NCBI GenBank assembly: GCA_023432025.1
Contig: JAEYVE010000053.1
Coordinates: forward strand, 1 to 17,539
Source: Pseudomonadota bacterium
GTDB lineage: Bacteria > Myxococcota_A > Polyangia > Polyangiales > Polyangiaceae
Length of the DNA stretch: 17,539 nt
Reading direction: 5' to 3'
A program made the translations under genes and the position numbers. The notes under the pieces are model-generated. The model was given only the letters and a program-made list of their open reading frames with translations. It searched no databases and had not been told where the DNA came from. Shown in pieces: positions 6,802-13,601 of this stretch. Positions within the stretch are counted from its first letter, which is position 1, and every line of letters begins with the position of its first letter.

Positions 6802-8847
6802 ATGGCGCGCGAAGCAACGAGCGTGTGCAATGTGAGCCTCGTGGGCCCCCCAGGGGCGGGCAAAACGTCGCTTGCCGAAGCTCTGCTCTTCGAAGCAGGC
6901 GTCATTTCGGAAAAGGGCAGCCTCCCGCGAGGAACCACCGTGAGCGACTTCCAGAGTCGGGAGCGCGAATGGCAGCACTCGCTCGACACGACCGTCTGCA
7001 CGTTCGAAGACCACGAGCGTCGCGTGAACCTCCTGGACACGCCAGGGCTATCGGATTTTTCCGGACGAGCCATGAGCGCGCTCGACGCGACGGACACCGC
7101 GCTCTTGGTCGTCAGCGCGACGAACGGCATCGATCCCGCGACGAGACGCGCGATGGACGCTGCGCGGGAGCGAGGTCTGTGTCGGCTGATCGTGGTCAAC
7201 AAGATCGACGCAGCGGACGCGCGTACGGACGAGGTGCTCGAGCAGGTGCGCGAGGCCTTCGGCAAGGAATGCCTCCCGCTCGATTTGCCGACGAAGGACG
7301 GGCGCGACGTCCGCGAGTGTTTCTTCGCCGAGCGCGGCGAAACGACAGAATTTTCCTCCGTCGAGGAGGCGCACGCACGGCTGGTCGACCAGGTCGTGGA
7401 GCTCGACGAGCAGCTCCTGGGTGAGTACCTCGAGCAAGGCCGCATCGACGCCGCTCGCCTCCGCTCCCCCTTCGAAAAGGCACTCCGCGAAGGTCACCTG
7501 GTCCCCGTCTGCTTCGTCTCGGCCGAAACGGGGGCGGGGATTTCCGAGCTCCTGCAGATCATCGACCGGCTCCTGCCCACACCGAGCGAAGCCGCGCCCC
7601 CGCATTTCGTCGACCAAGGCGACGGCGCGTCGAGGGAGCTCGCCGTGAGCGCTCGCCCGGACGAGCCGCTTTTGGCGCGCGTGTTCAAGGTCGTGGTCGA
7701 TCCGTTCTTGGGCAAGCTCGGCGTGCTGCGAGTTCACCGAGGCACTCTGCGCGTCGGCAGCCAAATTTTCGTGAACGAGGGGCAGAAGCCCATCAAAGTG
7801 GCTCACTTGTATCGCCTCTTGGGTAAGACCCACGCCCCGGTGCAAGAGGCCTTCCCCGGCGACGTTTGCGCGCTCGCCAAGGTCGACGAAATCTCGTTTG
7901 GCGCGGTGATCCACGAGTCGCACCGCGACGATCACGTACAACTTCGCGCGGGGGCGCTTCCGGCTGCCATGGTGGGCGTGGCCATCGAACCCGAGCAGCG
8001 CGGCGCGGAGCAACGCCTCTCCGACGCCCTCCACCGGCTCGTGGCCGAGGACCCCAGCGTGCGAATCGAACGCGATGCCTCGCTGCATGAAACGGTGCTC
8101 TACGGGATGGGCGAGCTGCACCTGCGCGACGTGCTCGGGCGCATGGCCGAGCGCACCGGCGCGCGCATCAAGACGCACCCTCCCAGCATCCCGTATCGGG
8201 AAACGGTCACGCGCACCGCCGAAGGCCACGCGCGCCACAAGAAGCAAACGGGCGGAGCCGGGCAATTCGGCGAAGTGTTCCTGCGCGTCGAGCCGTTGGA
8301 GCGCGGGCAAGGGTTCGAGTTCGTCGATGCGGTGGTGGGCGGAGCCATCCCTTTTCAGCTGATCCCCGCCGTCGAGAAGGGAGTGCGACAGGTGCTCGCC
8401 GAGGGTGCGCTGGCGGGCTACCCCATCGAAGACGTGCGCGTGACCGTCCATGACGGCAAACATCACCCGGTCGATTCCAAGGAGGTCGCATTCGTCGCGG
8501 CCGGCCGAAAAGCGTTCCAAGACGCGCTGACCCGGGCCGGCCTCATCGTGCTCGAGCCCATCGTGCGTTTGGGGGTCAGCCTACCTGCGACGAGCGTCGG
8601 TGACGTCATCGGGGATCTATCCGCAAAGCGAGCGCGCATCGGTGAGAACGAAACCCTGCCTGGGGGTTTGGTTTCGCTCGGCGCGTTGGTCCCACTCGCC
8701 GAGCTCGACGGCTACACCTCGAGGCTCAAATCGCTGACGGGTGGAGAAGGGACGTTCACGATGACGCTCAGCCACTACGACCCGGTGCTCTCGCGCAAGC
8801 AACAGGAGCTCGCCCAATCTCCTGGGCCGAGCGCGACGCGCGACTGA
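6802..8847 (+). CDS. EF-G2-like (FusA2-type) translational GTPase
   Basis: A 681-aa elongation-factor-G-like protein with all five EF-G domains. The G domain has P-loop GPPGAGKTS (15-23), G3 DTPG (79-82), G4 NKID (133-136) and G5 SAETGAG. Domain II begins near 285. Domain IV carries KKQTGGAGQFGEVF (about 478-491), and domains IV-V contain VVGGAIPFQLIPAVEKG and VDSKEVAF. The closest family I recall is mycobacterial FusA2 / 'EF-G-like protein EF-G2', which shares the P-loop style and the TTVSDF-type switch I. The canonical EF-G motifs RGIT (switch I) and DTPGH (catalytic His) are replaced here by QHSL and DTPGL. It is therefore unlikely to be the housekeeping translocase. A role as an accessory or stress ribosome factor is possible but unproven. 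ATG 6802 is preceded by GGGGAAGGA, a good ribosome site. Confidence 0.9.
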   Translation: MAREATSVCNVSLVGPPGAGKTSLAEALLFEAGVISEKGSLPRGTTVSDFQSREREWQHSLDTTVCTFEDHERRVNLLDTPGLSDFSGRAMSALDATDTALLVVSATNGIDPATRRAMDAARERGLCRLIVVNKIDAADARTDEVLEQVREAFGKECLPLDLPTKDGRDVRECFFAERGETTEFSSVEEAHARLVDQVVELDEQLLGEYLEQGRIDAARLRSPFEKALREGHLVPVCFVSAETGAGISELLQIIDRLLPTPSEAAPPHFVDQGDGASRELAVSARPDEPLLARVFKVVVDPFLGKLGVLRVHRGTLRVGSQIFVNEGQKPIKVAHLYRLLGKTHAPVQEAFPGDVCALAKVDEISFGAVIHESHRDDHVQLRAGALPAAMVGVAIEPEQRGAEQRLSDALHRLVAEDPSVRIERDASLHETVLYGMGELHLRDVLGRMAERTGARIKTHPPSIPYRETVTRTAEGHARHKKQTGGAGQFGEVFLRVEPLERGQGFEFVDAVVGGAIPFQLIPAVEKGVRQVLAEGALAGYPIEDVRVTVHDGKHHPVDSKEVAFVAAGRKAFQDALTRAGLIVLEPIVRLGVSLPATSVGDVIGDLSAKRARIGENETLPGGLVSLGALVPLAELDGYTSRLKSLTGGEGTFTMTLSHYDPVLSRKQQELAQSPGPSATRD

Positions 8848-8971
8848 CCAATCGCGAGAGCCTTCATCGAGGCTCTGGCAGCGCTTCCTCGCACGCGCTC
8901 GCGGCCAATTCGATTCGCCCCCTTTACCGGCCTGCTGCGACGACCGCTTGTCCAGGGTGGAGGCTCACACC

Positions 8972-9169
8972 GTGCACACGCAGGACTCACGACTCGAAGG
9001 CATGATCCCTCATGACATGATCGCTCACCGCGCTTACCAGCTTTGGCGCGCGCGGGGGTGCCCCATCGGACAAGCTCACGAGGACTGGTACGCTGCGCGC
9101 GCCGAGCTGGAGAAGGAGCTCACGCTGCCTGTGACATTGCTGCCGCGTACCACCAAGCGAGCAGCCTGA
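8972..9169 (+). CDS. DUF2934 domain protein
   Basis: A 65-aa protein whose middle (about 14-49, IAHRAYQLWRARGCPIGQAH and onward to DWYAARAELEKEL) matches the short DUF2934 helix-turn-helix-like motif. That motif has an RAYxLWxxxGxP core and a W/A-rich second helix. Family function is unknown; members are small cytoplasmic proteins. GTG 8972 is chosen because GGAGG lies eight bases upstream. The frame also stays open to a TTG at 8948, which lacks a ribosome site. It lies 124 bp after the EF-G-like gene with its own ribosome site, so co-transcription is possible but not shown. Confidence 0.7.
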   Translation: MHTQDSRLEGMIPHDMIAHRAYQLWRARGCPIGQAHEDWYAARAELEKELTLPVTLLPRTTKRAA

Positions 9170-9203
9170 ACCGGTTTGGCTCGCGCGATGCTCGCGTTCC
9201 TGC

Positions 9204-9237
9204 CCCATCGGGCCGACCCAAGCGAGGGCCCGATGGG
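9204..9237 (+). terminator. 11-bp stem-loop, possible terminator or attenuator
   Basis: CCCATCGGGCC (9204-9214) and GGCCCGATGGG (9227-9237) pair perfectly across a 12-base loop, 35 bases after the DUF2934 stop. No run of T follows, so it is not a classical intrinsic terminator. In a GC-rich genome such stems can still end transcription or stabilise mRNA. It also lies 65 bases before the next gene. Confidence 0.45.
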
Positions 9238-9301
9238 CGCCGACCGTTAAGGCGAGTTAAGCGGGCCTCATTGGCTCGAAGCCTGCGACGCGGGGTACGT
9301 C

Positions 9302-10996
9302 GTGGGAGCCATGAAGCGAACCCTCCCCCTTCTGCTTCTCATTCTCCCTCTGCAGCTTGCTTGCAACGCCGAGCTGACGGCAGACCCAACCAAGAGCGGC
9401 TCCGACGGCAGCGGCAACGGCTCCAACGGCAGCGGTAGCGGCGCCCTGCCGGGCAACGGCCCCGGCTCGCAAGGCGGCGGCTCCGGAGTCGCGCAAGTCG
9501 ACATCACGCCAGCGCGCCTGCTCACCGACGTTCAATACAACAACGCCGTCGCTACGTTGTTCGGCAACACGAGCCGCCCGCTGAACGAGCAAATCTCCGC
9601 GCACGGCGACGTGTACGACAACGATGCGTCCGGCTTGATCGCGAGCCCGCGCACCGCAGAAGCTCTGGAAGAGGTCGCCTTGAAGGTGGCCCAGGAGGCG
9701 TTCTCTTCGGGCGCCGTCGACTTTCCTTGCTCTTCGGGTGAGGACGAGGCGACCTGCATCGAGTCGTTCATCGCCAAAGAAGGCTTGCGCGTCTTCCGCC
9801 GACCGCCGACCGCCGACGAAACCCAACTCTTGAGCGGTCTGTACAGCGAGCTGCGCGCCGCTCCCATCGAGGACAGCCAAGACGACGCCGCAAGAGGCGT
9901 GCTCGGCGCCATGCTGCAAATGCCAGGCTTCCTCTATCAGGTGGCGCTCGGAGAGGGCGCGGGAGGCGAGTCTCGCCTCACGGGCTACGAGATCGCCACG
10001 CGCCTGGCCATCACGCTGACCAACTCGGTCCCGGACGACGCGCTGCTCCAAGCTGCGCAGAACGGGCGCCTCGACAACGACGAAGGCGTTCGGAGCGAAG
10101 CGCTGCGCCTCCTGGACTCGAAAGCGGCGCACGCCGGTCTGCTTCACTTCGTGGATCAATGGCTCGGCATCACCGAAATCGACCGCATGACGCGCGACGA
10201 AGAGCTCTTTCCGGCGTACTCGCCCGAGCTCGGCGCCGCCCTGCAAGAGGAGACGCGTCGCTTCTTCGCGGAAATTTTCTGGAACCGTAACGGCAACGTC
10301 AGTGACCTGTACTCGGCCGACTTCAGCTTCGTGAACGGCGAGCTGGCGCGGCTGTACGGCATCGAGGGCGACTTCGGCAGCGACTTCAAGCAAGCCCAGT
10401 TGCCCGAGGACCGGCGAGGCATCTTGACGCAAGGCGCCTACCTGGCCGCCCACAGCGTGTTCGATCGCACGAGCCCCATCGCACGCGGCGTGTACACGCT
10501 CCGCAAGATCATGTGTCACGAGCTGGGCAGCGTCCCGAACAACGTAGGCGCGTTGCCGGCGGAGATCCCCGAGGGAGGCACCGTCCGCGATCTCCTCGAG
10601 GCGCACAGCGCCAACCCCTGCGCGTCCTGCCACAAGTTCATCGACCCGGTCGGGTTGAGCTTCGAGAACTACGACGCAGTCGGCGCCTTCCGCACCGAAT
10701 ACGACAATGGCGCGCCCATCGACGCCACGTCACAGTTGCCGCTCGACGGCGACACGATCGACCTCGACGGCGGCGTCGACTTCACCCTGGCGTTCGCCGA
10801 CTCACCGTCCAGCACGACCTGCTTCACTCAGCAGCTCATGTCCTACGCATTGGGGCGCACGCTGGAGCGCGGAGACAAGGCGACCGTCTCACAAATCGCC
10901 AGCCAGACGAGCAACCTGCGAGAGATCGTGTTGAACGTCGTCTCGTCCAAACCCTTCCTCTACCGGAACGTCCCCACCCCGGAGGTGTGTGAATGA
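9302..10996 (+). CDS. lipoprotein with DUF1587/1595/1592/1588/1585 architecture and CxxCH motif
   Basis: A 564-aa exported lipoprotein. The signal MKRTLPLLLLILPLQLAC has a lipobox ending at Cys21, followed by a Gly/Ser/Asn tether (about 32-63). Domains, by resemblance to planctomycete/myxobacterial secreted proteins, are: DUF1587-like (RLLTDVQYNNAVATLFG, 72-88), DUF1595-like (about 140-200), DUF1592-like (SRLTGYEIATRLAITLTN, about 200-335), DUF1588-like (GILTQGAYLAAHS, about 373-465) and DUF1585-like (QLMSYALGRTLERGD, about 485-556). Cys440-Ala-Ser-Cys443-His444 is a c-type heme attachment motif within the DUF1588 region. The biochemical role is not known to me. GTG 9302 has GGGG six bases upstream. 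ATG 9311 is an equally good signal-peptide start but its GGGAG is only two bases away. The stop overlaps the next start as ATGA. Confidence 0.9.
   Translation: MGAMKRTLPLLLLILPLQLACNAELTADPTKSGSDGSGNGSNGSGSGALPGNGPGSQGGGSGVAQVDITPARLLTDVQYNNAVATLFGNTSRPLNEQISAHGDVYDNDASGLIASPRTAEALEEVALKVAQEAFSSGAVDFPCSSGEDEATCIESFIAKEGLRVFRRPPTADETQLLSGLYSELRAAPIEDSQDDAARGVLGAMLQMPGFLYQVALGEGAGGESRLTGYEIATRLAITLTNSVPDDALLQAAQNGRLDNDEGVRSEALRLLDSKAAHAGLLHFVDQWLGITEIDRMTRDEELFPAYSPELGAALQEETRRFFAEIFWNRNGNVSDLYSADFSFVNGELARLYGIEGDFGSDFKQAQLPEDRRGILTQGAYLAAHSVFDRTSPIARGVYTLRKIMCHELGSVPNNVGALPAEIPEGGTVRDLLEAHSANPCASCHKFIDPVGLSFENYDAVGAFRTEYDNGAPIDATSQLPLDGDTIDLDGGVDFTLAFADSPSSTTCFTQQLMSYALGRTLERGDKATVSQIASQTSNLREIVLNVVSSKPFLYRNVPTPEVCE
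10981..10987 (+). promoter_or_regulatory. strong ribosome binding site for the DUF1552 gene
   Basis: GGAGGTG lies inside the end of the preceding gene, five bases before ATG 10993, whose start overlaps the preceding stop as ATGA. It is nearly a perfect anti-Shine-Dalgarno match and implies translational coupling of the two secreted proteins at similar levels. Confidence 0.75.
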
Positions 10997-12381
10997 ACCC
11001 CCTCACTCGAAAGCCGCTGCCTCGCCGCTTGTTCCTCAAGGGCGCCGCTGGCGCCACGCTGGCGCTGCCGTTCCTCGATGCGTCCCTGGCGCACGCGCAG
11101 GAGATCGAGGTCCCCAAGCGCTTCGTCGTCTGGTACACGCCCTGCGGCGTCGGCTCGGGCTCCTACCCGACGAGCCTCGACTTCGGAGGCACTCCGTACG
11201 AGGCCCTGCAGCCCTTCGCGTCACAGCTCATCGTGACGCGCGGCATCGCCATGAAGTCGATCGCCGGGCAATCCACGCCACCTCACCCGACGGGCTTCGG
11301 TCACATGTTGACCGCCGACACCGTCAGCGTGAACGGCGACGACATCCTGAGCGCCAGGAACGCGTCCATCGATCAGTTCATCGCAGGACGTATGCAGCCC
11401 ACCGCGGTGGCCTCGAGCCTCCACGGCGTCGTCAACGAACGGAACATGTCGTGGTTCCGGGCGGCCAGCGGCGGCGTCAGCTCCGTACGCGCCGAGCAAG
11501 ATCCAGCGAACGCGTTCAAGCGTCTCTTCGGCGGCGCCACGCCGACCGCGGCGGACACCGGCGTCGACACCTCCAAGCTGCGACGAGCATCCATCTTGGA
11601 CTCGGTTCGCGATTCGTACCGCTCACTCACCTGCCAGGTGGGCGGCGAGGATCGCAAGCGCCTCGACGCGCACCTCGACTTCGTCCGCACCATGGAGAAG
11701 CGAGCGGCGGACGGCACGGCGATGGCCGCGACCTGCATGGTGCCCGACGCGCCGGGCAACTCGAACGCGCGCTCCATCCCAGCCGGACGCGAGCTCGGCC
11801 GGGCCCACGCCAACGTGCTCGCCGCCGCGCTCGCCTGCGACATCACGCGCGTGGGCACGCTCCAGTGGTACTCCCACACCGCCGTTCACGGAGCTCCGTA
11901 CGGTTGGGGCGGCCCCGGCAGCCACCACGCGGCGTCTCACAAGGGCGGCACCGCGCCGTTCGACCGTCTCTATGCCGAAGAGCTGGCGTTCTTCTTGGGT
12001 GCGCTGCGCGAAGCCCGCGCGGAGGACGGCAGCTCGCTCCTCGACCACACCGCGGTGCTCTGCATCAGTGAGCTCGCGGTCAGCGGCGAGGTCCACCACC
12101 TGGCGGACTGCGGCATCATGATCGCCGGCAGCGCTGGCGGCTACTTGAAGACGGGGCAGTACCTCGACCTCATCGGACAAGAGCGCTCCTCGGGCTTCCG
12201 GCGAGGCCCGGACTGGCACGCGCAAGCCAAGCCGAACGAGTATTTCCGCCCCTTCGACGTCCCCCACAACAACCTCTTCGTCGAGCTCGCCAACGCGGTC
12301 GCGCCGAAGGATGCGGAGCCGGTCACCACGTTCGGGCGCGCCGACGTGTGTACGGGCGGCTTGCCTCAGATCCGCGCGTGA
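10993..12381 (+). CDS. Tat-exported DUF1552 protein
   Basis: A 462-aa protein with a twin-arginine signal: PRRLFLKG (10-17), a hydrophobic GAAGATLALPFL stretch and a likely AHA|Q cleavage after Ala35. The mature part matches DUF1552, with KRFVVWYTPCGVGSGSYP, HPTGFGHMLTAD, RVGTLQWYSHTA and HHAASHKG. It also has a C-terminal region with conserved His/Asp (LLDHTAVLCISELAVSGEVHH). DUF1552 is distantly related to DUF1501/sulfatase-like secreted proteins that are found beside DUF1592-type genes. Tat export suggests folding, perhaps with a cofactor, before transport. Function is unknown. It is translationally coupled to the heme-motif lipoprotein upstream (ATGA overlap) and is followed at once by a strong terminator, so the two form a complete two-gene operon. 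Confidence 0.92.
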   Translation: MNPLTRKPLPRRLFLKGAAGATLALPFLDASLAHAQEIEVPKRFVVWYTPCGVGSGSYPTSLDFGGTPYEALQPFASQLIVTRGIAMKSIAGQSTPPHPTGFGHMLTADTVSVNGDDILSARNASIDQFIAGRMQPTAVASSLHGVVNERNMSWFRAASGGVSSVRAEQDPANAFKRLFGGATPTAADTGVDTSKLRRASILDSVRDSYRSLTCQVGGEDRKRLDAHLDFVRTMEKRAADGTAMAATCMVPDAPGNSNARSIPAGRELGRAHANVLAAALACDITRVGTLQWYSHTAVHGAPYGWGGPGSHHAASHKGGTAPFDRLYAEELAFFLGALREARAEDGSSLLDHTAVLCISELAVSGEVHHLADCGIMIAGSAGGYLKTGQYLDLIGQERSSGFRRGPDWHAQAKPNEYFRPFDVPHNNLFVELANAVAPKDAEPVTTFGRADVCTGGLPQIRA

Positions 12382-12403
12382 TTCGCGGATAACGCGAACG
12401 AAG

Positions 12404-12439
12404 AGCGGCTTGCCCCCAGGGCAAGCCGCTTTCGTTTTT
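12404..12439 (+). terminator. intrinsic (rho-independent) terminator
   Basis: AGCGGCTTGCCC (12404-12415) pairs perfectly over 12 bp with GGGCAAGCCGCT (12419-12430) across a 3-base loop, followed by TTCGTTTTT. It lies 22 bases after the DUF1552 stop. It abuts the stop of the convergent small lipoprotein and could also slow transcription from that side, although the T-run on that strand is weaker. Confidence 0.93.
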
Positions 12440-12696
12440 CAGTCGCCGGCGTCTTCGAGCTCGTCACCGGCCTCTTCGACGCTATCGGTGTAGTCCTCGT
12501 ATTCACGCGCGCGAGCGTCGTCGGCCTTTTGCTCCGCCTCATCCGCCCGCATCTGCGCGTCGTCCGCCCGCATCTGCGCCTCGTCCGCATGCGCCTGCGC
12601 CTCCGCCGCCGTCATGGGCCGATCTTGATCGCTGCTGCACGCTCCGAGGAGCGCCGAGAAAGCGACGAGCGCGGCCCCTGTTTTCGCCATCGTCAT
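12439..12696 (-). CDS. small heptad-repeat lipoprotein
   Basis: An 85-aa lipoprotein: signal MTMAKTGAALVAFSALLGAC with lipobox LGAC (Cys20), then SSDQD and a helical region. This region is built on a seven-residue repeat (AHADEAQ, MRADDAQ, MRADEAE, QKADDAR; about 33-60) with Ala at heptad core positions. It resembles Lpp/Alanine-zipper-type outer membrane coiled coils. The C-terminus is acidic (EEAGDELEDAGD) and lacks the terminal Lys by which Braun lipoprotein is joined to peptidoglycan. The start is ATG 12696, with GGGAG seven bases upstream; a second ATG two codons on is equally near. The longer frame to 12786 would bury the signal peptide. It probably spaces or scaffolds the outer membrane, by inference. 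Confidence 0.82.
   Translation of the reverse strand: MTMAKTGAALVAFSALLGACSSDQDRPMTAAEAQAHADEAQMRADDAQMRADEAEQKADDARAREYEDYTDSVEEAGDELEDAGD
12538..12600. repeat. three 21-bp tandem repeats within the small lipoprotein gene
   Basis: Units at 12538-12558, 12559-12579 and 12580-12600 share TCCGC near the start and TGCGC at the end. The first two units differ at only two positions. Each encodes one heptad of the coiled coil, so the repeat is in frame and copy-number changes would alter rod length without a frameshift. Confidence 0.8.
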
Positions 12697-12868
12697 CGAT
12701 AGTCTCCCTTCCCTTTCCCAAGTTTGGGCGTGCCACGTCTGCGCATCGATGCACGCGGGAAATGGGAGCCCGCGTCCAGCGCGCACCTCGGTTAGCTCAA
12801 AAGCCCGCGCCCGATTTTTCGTTGGCTTGCTGCTCCTCTGCCGCGGCCTCGGTCACTCTGAGAAGCGA

Positions 12869-12885
12869 CGGACGCCGCGCGTCCG
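12869..12885 (+). promoter_or_regulatory. 7-bp hairpin in the hemerythrin 5' leader
   Basis: CGGACGC and GCGTCCG form an inverted repeat with a 3-base loop, 24 bases before the hemerythrin start. It could be an operator or leader hairpin, or chance in GC-rich DNA. The 213-bp gap it lies in separates two divergent genes. Confidence 0.3.
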
Positions 12886-12909
12886 AGCTCGCGTCCAGAG
12901 GAGCGCCAC

Positions 12910-13413
12910 ATGAACGCCATCGAGCTTTTGAAGAGTCAACACCGTGACCTCACGCGCCTGACGTCCGCCTTCCGCGAGCGCTCGGGGGACGACGACCGAC
13001 AGGAAGCGTTCAACGCGCTCGCCGACGCTTTGGTCGTTCACATGACGCTGGAGGAGAAGTGCTTTTACCCGGCGGTGCTCAACGCAGACACGGGGCACAA
13101 GCTGCGCCAAAGCGTGGAGGAGCACTTGTCCATCAAACGCGAAACCGCCGATCTCCTGGCGACGGCCATCGACGACGAGAGCTTCGACGCCAAGCTCGCG
13201 GTGCTCGAGGAGCAAGTCGAGCTCCACGTCGCAGACGAGGAGAAGGAGCTCTTTCCCATGGCGCTCGAGCTGCTGGGAAGCCAAGAGCTCGAGCGCCTCG
13301 CCGTTTCCATGCGAGACCTTGCCCAAGAGCTCGAGGACGACGGCGCTCCGCGAGACAACGTGTTCTCCGAAATTTCGCACGCCGCGCGTCTCGACTTCGA
13401 GCACGCTCGCTGA
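12910..13413 (+). CDS. hemerythrin-like HHE domain protein
   Basis: A 167-aa cytoplasmic four-helix-bundle protein expected to bind a di-iron centre. Likely ligands are His11 (KSQHRDL), His44 and Glu48 (VVHMTLEEKCFYP), His72 (VEEHLSIK), and His106 and Glu110 (ELHVADEEKELFP). This is the usual HHE pattern with a duplicated H...EE...(F/L)xP motif. Such proteins bind O2 or NO, store iron or sense redox state; which applies here cannot be told. ATG 12910 is preceded by AGGAG six bases upstream. It is divergent from the small lipoprotein. The C-terminal ~45 residues beyond the bundle are helical and acidic. Confidence 0.9.
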   Translation: MNAIELLKSQHRDLTRLTSAFRERSGDDDRQEAFNALADALVVHMTLEEKCFYPAVLNADTGHKLRQSVEEHLSIKRETADLLATAIDDESFDAKLAVLEEQVELHVADEEKELFPMALELLGSQELERLAVSMRDLAQELEDDGAPRDNVFSEISHAARLDFEHAR

Positions 13414-13549
13414 GCCGCAGAGCATCGTACATGTCTCCCGGCTTCACAGCGGAGCTGCAGCTTTCCACTCCCAGGCGTGCTCCGCGCAGGACGGCCCGCA
13501 ATTCGTAGGTGACGAAACGCTCCACGCCACTTCGCAGACAAGATATGGG

Positions 13550-13563
13550 AAGGGGCGCCCCTT
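13550..13563 (+). promoter_or_regulatory. 14-bp perfect palindrome upstream of the beta-helix lipoprotein
   Basis: AAGGGGCGCCCCTT is a perfect palindrome 38 bases before ATG 13602, in a 188-bp gap. It has the size and position of a dimeric repressor site. No binding protein is identified. Confidence 0.35.
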
Positions 13564-13601
13564 GTTCGCTCAGCACACAGGGTGGAGGAGCGAAGACCGA
13601 C

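Noticed and set aside
7048..8520. Minus-strand frame opposite the EF-G2-like gene
   Set aside because: Shadow of a strongly recognised GTPase; no coding signature.
8857..8876. 6-bp stem-loop (AGAGCC / GGCTCT) after the EF-G2-like gene as a terminator
   Set aside because: Short stem, 8-base loop and no T-run; too weak to call.
9257..10633. Long open frame on the minus strand opposite the DUF1592-type lipoprotein (458 codons)
   Set aside because: It mirrors a clear gene, is Arg/Val/Ala-rich and has no family motif; such antisense frames are expected in GC-rich genes.
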